DNA of 64,000 bases from Mesorhizobium sp. LMG 17147. GTDB taxonomy: Bacteria; Pseudomonadota; Alphaproteobacteria; Rhizobiales; Rhizobiaceae. The stretch covers positions 1 to 64,000 of the forward strand of contig NZ_JANCTC010000015.1 in assembly GCF_024297145.1 (NCBI RefSeq). The letters are read 5' to 3'. Under the pieces are notes generated by a model. It saw only the letters and a list, made by a program, of their open reading frames with translations. It did not search any database and was not told where the DNA came from. Position numbers and translations under genes: made by a program. Shown here in pieces: positions 1-8,950 of this stretch (the stretch's first letter is position 1; every line of letters begins with the position of its first letter).

Positions 1-227
1 TCGCTGATTGCAAGCTTGTCGGGGTACTGGCGGACGATATTTCTCAGGTGCTCGAAGGCCGCAATGTTGGCAAAATCGGCGCCCAATCTTTGAAATGGGC
101 GCAGTACGGGACCACCCTGATCCAGTGCGTATTGTGGGACACTTGACCAATTATCGGAGGTCGTTGTCCGGAAATCCACCGCCAGATCCTGATTTGCGAT
201 TTCTGATCCCAAATATGCCGAAGACAT
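1..227 (-). CDS. Adenylate-forming (AMP-binding) enzyme, N-terminal part, cut by window edge
   Basis: Reading leftward from an ATG at 227, the frame stays open for 75 codons to the window edge, and an in-frame TGA lies just upstream of the ATG. The last visible residues, NIVRQYPDKLAISD, match the opening of acyl- or amino-acid-activating adenylation domains, where a phrase like RHPDRIAVSD precedes the first core motifs. The preceding LRPFQRLGADF stretch is a plausible leader. The core motifs lie outside the window, so the substrate cannot be told. It diverges from the MBOAT/SGNH pair about 0.9 kb away; a functional link is inference. No strong ribosome binding site is visible before the ATG. 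Confidence 0.5.
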   Translation of the reverse strand, partial: MSSAYLGSEIANQDLAVDFRTTTSDNWSSVPQYALDQGGPVLRPFQRLGADFANIAAFEHLRNIVRQYPDKLAIS

Positions 228-1118
228 GAGCTGTCACGCTAGGATTAGGTCACTTATCGCCCCCCGCCCCAATCTTTTCATCGATCATTCTGATGATGCC
301 CTTCGCCTGTTTCGCAGGCCGCCGGCCGAGCCAATCATGCCGGGCCCCCGGGTACTGTGCTAGGCATGAGGCGACGAGCACTGGCGTTTGTGCCAAGTTG
401 GGGCCTGTAGCACACATGCACGTTTCGACGACGCGCGATGCCGCCTGGTGTGAGTTCTCAGCTCGATTGTCCAACCAAGCGGCCGCTCTCCTGCCTGTCG
501 CACAGCGTATGAACTTCATCGCGGCGCCACAGCAACGCGGCGCTTCAAGGACCTCGCCTTCGTCATCAAAAGCCAGCCAAAGGCAGCAGGTCTGCGTATT
601 GATCTTGACCCCATCCCTTGTGTCCGCTTGCGCCGATCTCGGCGGCACCGAGCCCAGATGGGTCCACCAGTGCCGATTGTCTCGCGGAGGCAGCTGCGCC
701 TTGTCGTACGAATGAACGAAGACAAATTAGGGCCAGACCTTAGCCTGAGCGTTGATCTAAAGCGCGCCTCGCCGATCTTCTGCTTATTTCAGCGTATAGC
801 CGCCCGGCGGGACAGCGGGAAAGTGGTGAGGGAACAACCGATATCGTCATGCTGGGGCCTGGTAAGCCGACTGGCTAACGGAGACAGCTTTCCTAGAACA
901 ACCCTTAGTCGCCACGTCGCTGACGTTGCACATGATACCTGACAAACCGGGTTGGTCACGTCAAGACGGGATGAACTGTCGTGGAAAGCCGTGATCCTGA
1001 CAATCGTTGGGGGCCGTGCCACCAATCTCCGCAAGTGTCTGCTTCAAAATCAGGTCGTTATTTGCGCCTTCGAAATAGAAATATTCACAAGGTTATGCTT
1101 AGCTAACTTTGGGAAGAC
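228..1118. other. Intergenic stretch, no supported gene
   Basis: About 890 bases between two divergent genes. Open frames exist on both strands (for example 250-648 minus and 293-715 plus), but they overlap one another and show no family motif. The stretch just before 1119 is AT-richer and probably carries the promoter of the MBOAT gene. Confidence 0.4.
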
Positions 1119-2555
1119 ATGGTATTCAATAGCTGGCCCTTCTGGATATTCTTCTCGTTATTTATCCCCGTTTATTGGGCGCTTCCATTTCGCGGGCAGA
1201 GACTATTTACCCTTGCCGCAAGCTACTTTTTCTATGGCTGGTGGGATTGGCGATTTCTCCCACTAATCGCTTTCTCTACGGTCATGGATTTCTGCCTGGG
1301 CAATCTTGTGGCGGCGGCTCCGGCAGGCCCACCCAGACAACGATACATCTGGATCTCTGTCTTTGTTAACCTGTTGCTGCTTGGAGTGTTCAAATACTAT
1401 AATTTTTTTGCTGACCAACTCGATACGGCTCTTTCTTCGTTGGGAATAACAGTATCTTTACCATTGCTTAACGTTATTCTTCCCGTTGGTATATCATTCT
1501 ATACGTTCCAGAGTATGAGCTATGTCTTCGACATAGCTCGTGGCATTGCAAAGCCGGCTAGTAGCTTCTGGAATTTCGCCCTTTACGTCTCCTTTTTCCC
1601 GCACTTGGTCGCGGGACCTATAATGCGCTCCGGTGCCAAGGGGCATGAGGAGCTAGGCCGCGGTCTCCTAAAACAGCTTGAGGTGCCGCGCGTCAGCCGT
1701 CCTGACGACTTCAGCCTCGGCTTGTACTACATACTTGTAGGCCTCTTTAAGAAGGTTGTTGTCGGCGACAACATGGCCTCGTTGGTCAACAGCATCTTTG
1801 GTCGTGAGAGCGATCAACTTACCGGGCTTGAATGTCTCGTCGGTGTGTATGCATTCGCATGGCAGATATATGCCGACTTTTCCGGCTACAGTTCCATCGC
1901 GCAAGGTCTCGCCAAGTGGATGGGCATCGACTTGATGGATAATTTCAAGATACCTTATCTAGCCATCTCGCCCAGCGATTTCTGGCGACGCTGGCATATC
2001 AGCCTTTCGACATGGTTACGCGACTATGTCTACATATCTCTCGGCGGTAGCAGGGGTAGCACGTCAATAGTTTATCGAAATCTCATGATCACTATGATTC
2101 TGGGCGGCATCTGGCACGGCGCCAACTGGACTTTTGTTTTATGGGGTTTGTTCCATGGATTACTGCTTTGCATTTACCGTTTCATGGGCTGGGAGGGCAG
2201 AGCCCCTGTCTCCGCTTTCGGCCGTGCCTGGCGAATTGTTCTGATGTTCCAATTCGTATGCTTCGGCTGGCTTCTGTTTCGGGCTGAGAACATAAGCCAA
2301 GTAGTCACCTTCCTTCATCTCATAGCCACTGATTGGCGGATCACGGCTAGCGTAACCGCCATGCTGGGTCTCATGGTTTTCTACACTATTCCTCTATTTC
2401 TTTTCGAGTTCTGGCTCGATCGTCGTAAGAAGAACCTTCTCGCACTTCCGCAGGGATCATGGTCAGTTCGCGCCGTTGTGTACGCTTACATGATCCTGAT
2501 GTTAATTTTCTTTCCATCACCGAACGCCCATGAATTCATTTATTTCCAATTTTAG
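1119..2555 (+). CDS. MBOAT family O-acyltransferase (AlgI/DltB-like)
   Basis: A 478-residue polytopic membrane protein of the MBOAT superfamily, which moves acyl groups from a donor to hydroxyls of exported glycans or lipids. Visible hallmarks are the FWRRWHISLSTWLRDYVYI block, the GGSRG turn, and the catalytic histidine in GGIWHGANWTFVLWG at about residues 331-345. Many hydrophobic helices span the chain, and the length is usual for AlgI-type proteins. The ATG at 1119 is preceded by GGGAAG. The 3' end overlaps the next gene by 26 bases, the usual arrangement for MBOAT plus SGNH-partner pairs. The gene is AT-richer than its surroundings and uses many T-ending codons, which suggests transfer. 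The acceptor glycan is unknown. Confidence 0.9.
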   Translation: MVFNSWPFWIFFSLFIPVYWALPFRGQRLFTLAASYFFYGWWDWRFLPLIAFSTVMDFCLGNLVAAAPAGPPRQRYIWISVFVNLLLLGVFKYYNFFADQLDTALSSLGITVSLPLLNVILPVGISFYTFQSMSYVFDIARGIAKPASSFWNFALYVSFFPHLVAGPIMRSGAKGHEELGRGLLKQLEVPRVSRPDDFSLGLYYILVGLFKKVVVGDNMASLVNSIFGRESDQLTGLECLVGVYAFAWQIYADFSGYSSIAQGLAKWMGIDLMDNFKIPYLAISPSDFWRRWHISLSTWLRDYVYISLGGSRGSTSIVYRNLMITMILGGIWHGANWTFVLWGLFHGLLLCIYRFMGWEGRAPVSAFGRAWRIVLMFQFVCFGWLLFRAENISQVVTFLHLIATDWRITASVTAMLGLMVFYTIPLFLFEFWLDRRKKNLLALPQGSWSVRAVVYAYMILMLIFFPSPNAHEFIYFQF

Positions 2556-3498
2556 GACGGAGTCGAAGGTGATTGCGGCCGTTCTGCTTTTGCTGGCGGC
2601 GGTGGAGTTTTGTCTTTATCTGGGTGAGCCCTGGCTATCTGCCGACGTACGCCACATCCGGCAAATACCAAGAATCGTTGAAGATCTTAGGACGGCAGAG
2701 CCTCCGCGCGTCTTATTTCTTGGAAATTCGCTCACACGCGCCAGCATCCGACCTGATCTTGTCGTAGACACATTGGCCAGTGCTAACCTTCCTAGGGTTT
2801 ACCCTGCCATGATCTTTCCGGACGATACAACGATCGTCGATTGGCACTACTTATACCGCAACTTTATTCAGCCAAAAAAACCCCAGCTTAATTTAATCGT
2901 GATTAGCTTTGCGTATGGTCATCTGGATGATCATCAGCCCCTCAACGTCGAACGCCTAGGTGGCGAGTTTGCGGGACTTTCCTCTGCCCCGGAGGCGTTC
3001 GCCCACGATGTCCTGTCACCCAGCGACCGCATTAAATACCTGCTTAGTTGCGCTTTTCGGTTGTGGGCGGACAGAGCACGCGTGCAGACGAGGGTTCTTG
3101 CACTGATCCCCGGCTATACAACGCTCGCGCAGGTCATCAACAGAACTCTTAGGGGCCAGAGCCAACACGACCTTCCTGATCCATCCGCGACCTATCATCG
3201 ACTCGCGCGCTTCATCGGGATGATCATCGAGGACGGCAATAGGCTCGTCTTCGTTGCCGTCCCCGTTCCTCGCCGCTACCCTCTTGCACAGGAACTTCGC
3301 GATACGATCCGCAACGCAGGAGCAGAACTTATCGATCTTCAGGGGGTGATACCCTTTACCCCTGCCGACTTTCCAGACGGCTATCATCTTTCCGCCCCCG
3401 CAGCGCAACAGTTTTCTAAGGCGCTGGCTCGCGCGATGGCCGATAATGACTACGTTCGTTCTGCTCTCGAGCAGCGCGCTGCCAAACCATACAGATGA
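2530..3498 (+). CDS. SGNH/GDSL-like protein, partner of the MBOAT acyltransferase
   Basis: A 322-residue protein with one N-terminal membrane segment (about residues 13-32) and a periplasmic SGNH-hydrolase-like domain. The block I serine lies in LFLGNSLTRASI (about residues 62-73), and the C-terminal D-x-x-H pair is in DFPDGYHLS (about residues 283-291). Proteins of this kind (AlgX/AlgJ/DltD-like) accept or direct the acyl group delivered by a cognate MBOAT. The start lies inside the MBOAT gene (26-base overlap), so the two are very likely co-translated. Serine, aspartate and histidine are all present, so hydrolase or transferase activity is plausible. The specific substrate is not visible. 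Confidence 0.75.
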   Translation: MNSFISNFRTESKVIAAVLLLLAAVEFCLYLGEPWLSADVRHIRQIPRIVEDLRTAEPPRVLFLGNSLTRASIRPDLVVDTLASANLPRVYPAMIFPDDTTIVDWHYLYRNFIQPKKPQLNLIVISFAYGHLDDHQPLNVERLGGEFAGLSSAPEAFAHDVLSPSDRIKYLLSCAFRLWADRARVQTRVLALIPGYTTLAQVINRTLRGQSQHDLPDPSATYHRLARFIGMIIEDGNRLVFVAVPVPRRYPLAQELRDTIRNAGAELIDLQGVIPFTPADFPDGYHLSAPAAQQFSKALARAMADNDYVRSALEQRAAKPYR

Positions 3499-3824
3499 GT
3501 AGGCCGGGAAGATTGGATGTCGTGTTTCTGAAGCCGGACCACCAAAGGCTCCGCCCCGGCGGGGCACAGCCTACGCCGGAAACGAACTCAAAACCGGATG
3601 GAAGCCGGGGGCAACGTCAGCGACTCAAACCAAGCCAAAGGCCTCTGCAGCATGGCTCGACCAGTCATCCTCGGGACCAAGCCCTTGCCGGCCTAGACTT
3701 AGAGAAGACTAGTCTACTCGCACCTCGTGATACCAGCCGAGTGCGTCAATACCGGCGGCCGAGACGGCGTTGAACCCGACTTTATGTGGCTGGCAACGGT
3801 CCACATTGCGTCACGTACAGGAAC
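3499..3824. other. Intergenic stretch between convergent genes
   Basis: About 325 bases between the ends of the SGNH gene and the cyclase gene. No convincing coding frame or strong hairpin with a T-run was seen. Confidence 0.35.
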
Positions 3825-5411
3825 CTAAAATGCGGCGGGCTTGCTTCGGACGGTTAAGGCCAGGAGCGCCTCCGAAAGTCGTTTCTTCGCCCGCTCGACT
3901 CCGTTCTCGTCGATTGCCTCAACATCGAGGAACAAGTCGAGGCCAGTCGCGTGCTCGCTGATGACCTGAGGGCGCTGGGCGAGTTCACCCAGCAGGCCCT
4001 CGACTTCGTAGGGGACAACCTCCCGGCTGATCCCCTTCATGGCAATCGGTGCTAATGGACGCGCCCGGACAAGGTCGCGCACGAGCGCGTAAGTCTCATA
4101 GCTGAGACAGATGCCGCCGGGCTCGGCAATTGACTGCAGACGGGCCGCCAAGTTCGCTTCGGCTCCAATGATTGTGTAGTCCATCCGATCATCGGAACCG
4201 AAGTTCCCAACATTGCAATAGCCCGTGTTGATGCCCATGCGAGCTCGGAAGGGCCGTTCAACTCCGCGGTCATGCCATACCCTGTTCAACTGCTCCACCC
4301 GGCGCTGCATGTCGACGGCCATGCGCAAGCAGGCTCTCGCGTCTTCCTCGACGCCTTGCGTCTCGGGGTCTCCGAAGAACACAAGAAGCGCGTCGCCGAT
4401 GAACTTGTCGACTGTGCCGCCGTGTCTGAGCGCGATCGTCGACATCTCGGTGAAGTACTCGTTGAGAAGAAGCGTCAAGTCCTCGGGCTGGAGCCGTTCC
4501 ACGATCGCGGTGAAATCCTTGACGTCGGAGAAAAAGATCGTGAGCTTCTTGCGCTCGGTCGCGATGGTGACGTCCTTCTGGCCGCTGAAGATGCTTTTGT
4601 AGATTTGAGGCGAAAGGTATTTGGCGATCTTCAATGAAATCGCGGCCAGGAAGTCGTTTGCCTCCGAAAGCTCCTTGTTGATGCCCTGAATCAACGCGGA
4701 CTGCCGGCGCTGCAGGAGAATGAACGTCAGGCCCGCCGCCGCCGCGAAACCGAAATATAGGAGCAGATACTTGAAGGTCAGGACGTTCGCAGCAATAGGC
4801 TGATTGACTGAAATCTCCTGGATCCCTCGGACATCCCCTACCTTCCAGTCCGTCTTGGGGCTATCCGGGTGTGAGTTATGGCAGGTCACGCACACTTGTC
4901 CCATTATGACAGGGGCCGCGGCGCGGACCTGCCGGTCAAACAGTGAGCCCGAGACTTCGATGATCGGCTCCTTCGGGTTGGCGCGCAAAGCCAAGATTGC
5001 ATTCCGCTCGAACGCATCGAGCTGGTGGGGCGCGCGACCTTTGAAAGGCAGATCCGAGACGAACCGATATTTGACGGACCCGTCGTGAGCGCTGATGCGC
5101 TTGCCGAGTTCAATCGAGAGGGTTGCTGGAATAGGGATCGCACCCGGCACGTCCCGGTAGTTGTGTGTCGCAGTCACGGCGCCGTTTGCTTGCAGCACGC
5201 GTCCCACGACGTCGCTGCCGTAGAATCCGCGCATTTCGTCGATGATCCGGCTGATTTCGCTGGCTTGCCTGCGCAGCATCCGTTCCGATAGGTCTCGGAG
5301 GTCGAGCCAGGCTGCGACGGGCAGGCCGATAAGGCCGATGACCACTGCTGCCACAAGAAGCGGTCCCATGGTGCGCTGCTGACGCGCAATCTGTTCACCC
5401 AGTCCAGCCAT
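3825..5411 (-). CDS. Membrane class III adenylate/guanylate cyclase with CXXCH (DUF3365/Tll0287-like) sensor domain
   Basis: A 528-residue protein with a membrane helix at about residues 17-36, a periplasmic domain ending in the haem c attachment motif CVTCH (174-178), a second helix at about 212-233, a short linker, and a class III cyclase catalytic domain (about 287-470). The metal-binding aspartates are visible in FFSDVKDF (D296) and KFIGDALLVFFG (D340). The layout matches DUF3365-type sensors, which can bind a c-type haem and may sense redox state or a gas. The predicted output is a cyclic nucleotide made in the cytoplasm. The gene stands alone. GTP versus ATP preference was not assigned. 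Confidence 0.88.
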   Translation of the reverse strand: MAGLGEQIARQQRTMGPLLVAAVVIGLIGLPVAAWLDLRDLSERMLRRQASEISRIIDEMRGFYGSDVVGRVLQANGAVTATHNYRDVPGAIPIPATLSIELGKRISAHDGSVKYRFVSDLPFKGRAPHQLDAFERNAILALRANPKEPIIEVSGSLFDRQVRAAAPVIMGQVCVTCHNSHPDSPKTDWKVGDVRGIQEISVNQPIAANVLTFKYLLLYFGFAAAAGLTFILLQRRQSALIQGINKELSEANDFLAAISLKIAKYLSPQIYKSIFSGQKDVTIATERKKLTIFFSDVKDFTAIVERLQPEDLTLLLNEYFTEMSTIALRHGGTVDKFIGDALLVFFGDPETQGVEEDARACLRMAVDMQRRVEQLNRVWHDRGVERPFRARMGINTGYCNVGNFGSDDRMDYTIIGAEANLAARLQSIAEPGGICLSYETYALVRDLVRARPLAPIAMKGISREVVPYEVEGLLGELAQRPQVISEHATGLDLFLDVEAIDENGVERAKKRLSEALLALTVRSKPAAF

Positions 5412-6124
5412 TGTGCAAGCGCCCGGCCGTCTTAGTATCTGAACTATAGCTCATTCCCGGCACGGTACCAGAGTCAGTCTTGGCTCGATGAAAACACGTC
5501 GCCCTGCAACGTCGGACCGACCTTGAGCGGTTGCTGCTGAGCCCCGACCCTCACAGCGGATTTCGCATTCTGGCGCTAGATCCACAGTGAATCAGTGAAG
5601 GGATGTCGCAAAGTCGGTTGTGGCGCAATGATAATCGCTCAGGGGCCAAAAATTCACCTCTGGCACGGTTGAGACTTCTGCGGCCGGGGAGCGCGTCGGA
5701 GAAGGAAAAGTGTCCCGCGGAACGTATCCGCGTTTCGGCCGCACTATGGAATGGGACACCGCGGCGGGTGACGCGATATTTGGCGCTGCCGGTAGCATGA
5801 CGCGCACCTGAATGGTGCGCCGCTCGCCTACGGTCAGCGCAACCAGGAGCTACGACGAGGATTTTGCCAACCGGCATTTTGTCGCCAGCGGCAAGGCTGC
5901 TAAATCTGGCTAGACGATGATTGCGCAACCAAAACGAACGCGTCAGGCCTGATCACCGCAACGTGAGCGCAGTTCCAGGCACATGCGCGAAAACGAATGT
6001 GTATCAGTGACTTCTGGCCGCGATCTGGCTGCCCGCCTCACAGGCTTGATCGCCCGTCGGTGGATTCGGCCTGGTTCGGTCGGCAAAATGCATAGCCCCG
6101 CAGCCCGTTCGTTTCGCACCTCGA
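5412..6124. other. Intergenic stretch, no supported gene
   Basis: About 710 bases downstream of hipA and upstream of the cyclase. The open frames here are short, overlap on opposite strands and lack recognisable motifs. The cyclase promoter should lie near 5420-5500. Confidence 0.35.
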
Positions 6125-7450
6125 TCAATGGACGGCGTCAGCCTTGGTCTGAGCGAGAAGGGTGGCGCGCTTACCTATGGCCGACTTGACCGAGTCGACA
6201 AGCTGTTCAGGAAAGCCATGCGGCAATGAGACGATCGCGGTGTCGGCCTGCTTCTCCACGTTTCCAGCAATATCTTCGAAGATTCTGCGCATGGCACGCC
6301 TGCCCACCCCGGCAAGATCAGCGGTCTGCATGAAGTGGCGGGGCATGATGTCAGGCACCGAATAGTGCCGGCTCTTGCCGACCGACATTGCTAGCTTGAA
6401 CTTCTTGCGGGGAATCTGTCCTACATCAAGGCTGGGCTGCGCGCTCAGCACGTCGTAGAGGGGCGTCATGCGGAATCCCGCGCCGGGGCCGAGAAAGATG
6501 CTGAAATTCTTAGCGTGGCCGTCGGTCGCGCCAATCAGCCAGAACAAAATGCAGGCGCGCAAGAAGACGGCGATGTCTTCATCAGGCGTATCGCTGCCCT
6601 TCAGAAGCTCGATAATCTCCCGCATGCCGGGACCGCCATCGGACTGGTACTTGCGAGTGGGCGGCACCGACAGCGCTTGACAGATATCCTCCTGCGGCAG
6701 GCGCAAGAGGCGGCCGTCGCGGGCCCACCACCGGTCGAAACGCTCTACGATCAGCGTGCGGCGCTCTCCGAAGTCAGCGATCTCCGCTTGGGCGACGGGA
6801 ACGCCGAAAGCCTGGAGCAGCTTGAGGCACAGATACTCGTTCTCGACGCTATTGGAGAGATCGATACCGCTCGGCAGCTGGCCAATCTGGGGCTTGAGGA
6901 TATGAGTGGTCGCCGTCGTGCCGACTGGTTTGTACCAGCTCCCGTCCTTGCGCAGCAGCGCGGTCTTTTCCTGCGCGCCGGCAATCGCGATGCGGAAATC
7001 CTCATCCTCGCCAAGGCCGAGGGGAGCAGCCGCAAGGTTCTTGATTATCCCCGCCACGTCCTCGTTGCTGACCGGCTTGCCGACGATACTGCCGGGATTG
7101 CCTGGATCCATGCCATCGGGCAGGAACTGCAGCGCGCCAATGCAGTCATGGCCGAGAGCGGCGAGCATGCTGTATGCGTCCGTGCCGTCGGCGCCGACGC
7201 GTTCGGCAACGCGCCTGCGTATCGCGTCACTATCCGGAAGGAGATTGTCGAAGACGTTGATCACGGGCGCGCCGATATAGCGGTCCTCCCGCAGGGGAAG
7301 CGAGAGCGAGACCGGGAAGGTGCCACGCCAGTCCAGCCATTCGTGGGCGTATTGGAAGTCGATGGCTCCCGTCGATTCCCTGCGCAGCAAGCCCACCAGG
7401 CGCCCGTTCAGGAAGACATTTAATGGGATGTGAGCCGGGCGCCGTCCCAT
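6125..7450 (-). CDS. hipA: HipA-type serine/threonine kinase toxin
   Basis: A 441-residue protein with the couple-HipA N-terminal region and the HipA_C kinase fold. Visible are the Gly-rich loop IAGAQEKTALL (about 156-166), the catalytic loop IGATDGHAKNFS with Asp310, and the metal-binding LYDV with Asp333. HipA toxins phosphorylate targets such as glutamyl-tRNA synthetase and induce dormancy; HipB and promoter DNA restrain them. The start overlaps the hipB stop by one base (TGATG), so translation is coupled. The length is usual for the family and no key residue is missing, so the toxin should be functional. Confidence 0.92.
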   Translation of the reverse strand: MGRRPAHIPLNVFLNGRLVGLLRRESTGAIDFQYAHEWLDWRGTFPVSLSLPLREDRYIGAPVINVFDNLLPDSDAIRRRVAERVGADGTDAYSMLAALGHDCIGALQFLPDGMDPGNPGSIVGKPVSNEDVAGIIKNLAAAPLGLGEDEDFRIAIAGAQEKTALLRKDGSWYKPVGTTATTHILKPQIGQLPSGIDLSNSVENEYLCLKLLQAFGVPVAQAEIADFGERRTLIVERFDRWWARDGRLLRLPQEDICQALSVPPTRKYQSDGGPGMREIIELLKGSDTPDEDIAVFLRACILFWLIGATDGHAKNFSIFLGPGAGFRMTPLYDVLSAQPSLDVGQIPRKKFKLAMSVGKSRHYSVPDIMPRHFMQTADLAGVGRRAMRRIFEDIAGNVEKQADTAIVSLPHGFPEQLVDSVKSAIGKRATLLAQTKADAVH

Positions 7451-7704
7451 CAGAACAGCTCCTCGATGTCAGCGGAGCTGCTCTTGCTACGCTCTCGAAC
7501 GACGAGTTCCAAGTCGAGGGCGGAGAGGGCGGCCATCAAGGTGCGGAGCTGCACGGCCGGCTCGCCGGCCTCGAGGCGGGACACTGTGCCCTGGCGCAGA
7601 TGGATCTGGTTACCAAGCGAGCCTTGCGTAAGACCGGCCTGCCTACGCGCGCGGCGTAGGATGGCGCCGAGTTGTTTTGCGTTGCGAGCAATCTGGTCGG
7701 TCAT
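7450..7704 (-). CDS. hipB: HipB-type XRE antitoxin and autorepressor
   Basis: An 84-residue helix-turn-helix protein, with the XRE fold seen in LGAILRRARRQAGLTQGSLG and the recognition helix region RQGTVSRLEAGEP. It is first in the pair, directly upstream of hipA. HipB proteins bind palindromes in their own promoter and hold HipA inactive. Four near-identical 18-bp palindromes lie just upstream (7725-7821), the nearest only about 20 bases from the ATG, which fits tight autorepression. The C-terminal tail SSSADIEELF is the likely flexible HipA-contact and degradation tail. Confidence 0.9.
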   Translation of the reverse strand: MTDQIARNAKQLGAILRRARRQAGLTQGSLGNQIHLRQGTVSRLEAGEPAVQLRTLMAALSALDLELVVRERSKSSSADIEELF

Positions 7705-7724
7705 GATGGGTCTCCGAGGAGCGG

Positions 7725-7821
7725 TATACGGGATCGCGCATTAATCTTCAATATACGCGATCGCGTATAATACAGGAATACGCGATCCCGTGTAAAGAAG
7801 AAGTATACGCAATCGCGTATG
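7725..7821. promoter_or_regulatory. Four-copy palindromic operator array of hipBA
   Basis: Four 18-bp copies of TATACGCGATCGCGTATA lie at 7725-7742, 7752-7769, 7777-7794 and 7804-7821. The second copy is a perfect palindrome; the others differ at a few positions. Start-to-start spacing is 27, 25 and 27 bp, about two and a half helix turns. The third copy covers part of the proposed -35 and spacer, and the second overlaps the -10. HipB is the obvious ligand (inference). Confidence 0.85.
7767..7796 (-). promoter_or_regulatory. Candidate sigma70-type promoter of hipBA
   Basis: On the minus strand TTTACA (7796-7791) and TATTAT (7772-7767) are separated by 18 bases, upstream of hipB and inside the operator array. 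Repressor bound at copies 2 and 3 would occlude both boxes. Confidence 0.6.
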
Positions 7822-8412
7822 ACGCTCATCACTCGGAACCCCAATACTACGGCACGGCGCCTCTACCACGATGTCCCAATACGATCGGGAACAGCGAATG
7901 CGCGGCGAAGCGGATGGCGGGGCCGCAACAGCCGTTGTGGGCCAGCCGGTCAAGCTTGGGCCTCGGCGTTCAGGCATCAAGCAAACGGCTCCTCGCCTGC
8001 CGCTTCCGAGACGGTCGGAGGATCACAGAGGATCGCATCAGCATCATCGATTGGACATTAGAGGGCGTAAGGGACGGTCTGGGGCTCGCTGGCAATGCCA
8101 CCCGATCGAGGGGGATTGCTGTAGTCAACATCCGCCCCTGCGCAGGTGGATTGCGGGTTGGTAGCAGTTGTCGAAGCAGAGACGATCAGATCCTTCATTT
8201 GCTACAGAGCAAACTATGCCATCGCCAGATTAGGCAGCAATGGTATGAGGGGATTGCTGCGCACGCCGAACATTCAAAGTAGCTCAAATCGTTCCCCACG
8301 ATTAGTTAAGCGACGCCCGAAACCTACCACAAAACCGTCGCCAGAAATCATAGCCGTGCCTCTTGCCTACGGGCGCTGCGCGCCCCGGGGAACTGGAACA
8401 CCCGCCCCACGC
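7822..8412. other. Intergenic stretch, no supported gene
   Basis: About 590 bases between the hip operators and the DUF6429 stop. Several frames are open but none has a recognisable motif or ribosome binding site. Confidence 0.35.
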
Positions 8413-8646
8413 TCATGGCCCCGGCCGCGTGAACAGGGTGCGGAACAGTTCTTCCGCGCGTCGCAGGCCTTCATCTGTCAGAACCACCGACTTAGCCTTG
8501 CTTGCTGGATTCGAGATCAGCCCCTTCTGGTACAGGCGATCCAGAGTATCCCAATCCAATCCCTTCCAGGCGCGCCTCTGTTCATGCAGGGTTAGCCAAA
8601 GCAGGGCCAGAGCGGCATCGTCGATCTTGTCGGTGTCGATCTCCAT
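8413..8646 (-). CDS. DUF6429 family small protein
   Basis: A 77-residue protein opening with MEIDTDKIDDAALALLWLTL, followed by RAWKGLDWDTLDRLYQKGLI and SKAKSVVLTDEGLRRAEELF. This is the standard full-length pattern of DUF6429, common in rhizobia, often near mobile elements. It has the feel of a winged-helix-like small protein (helix, turn, then a VVLTDEG strand as in MarR-type wings), but function is unknown. It stands alone; no partner is evident. Confidence 0.8.
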   Translation of the reverse strand: MEIDTDKIDDAALALLWLTLHEQRRAWKGLDWDTLDRLYQKGLISNPASKAKSVVLTDEGLRRAEELFRTLFTRPGP

Positions 8647-8950
8647 GCAGGCAATCTACCACACGAAACCAACGTCTGCCGCAGCCTACACCGATTGGTT
8701 ACAATAGGCCCGGCGGCTACCGGGGCAACGGCCCGGCGTTGCGGGCACTGAAGGCGCGGCTCGGCACCACGTGATACTCGCGTTGAAAGGCGTTGCCTGG
8801 GGAACGGCAATGAAATCGAACTCCGGAAAGCCTTGACCTCCAGCAAGACCCGTGAGCCCGTCCTGTTCGGGACCCGGCAGCAGGCAGCGGGTCGGCGCCT
8901 GCTGCTGGCCCATGGACTTCGGGAGGTAACACCACCGGCGATGTGTCGTC
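8647..8950. other. Intergenic stretch, no supported gene
   Basis: About 300 bases. A minus-strand frame running on from 9096 crosses it without recognisable motifs; probably not a gene. Confidence 0.3.

Noticed and set aside
250-715. Overlapping open frames on both strands near the left end
   Set aside because: They overlap each other, lack motifs and ribosome binding sites, and look like chance frames in GC-rich DNA.
7766-7771. TATAAT on the plus strand inside the hip operators
   Set aside because: It is part of the palindrome and no suitable -35 or downstream plus-strand gene was found.
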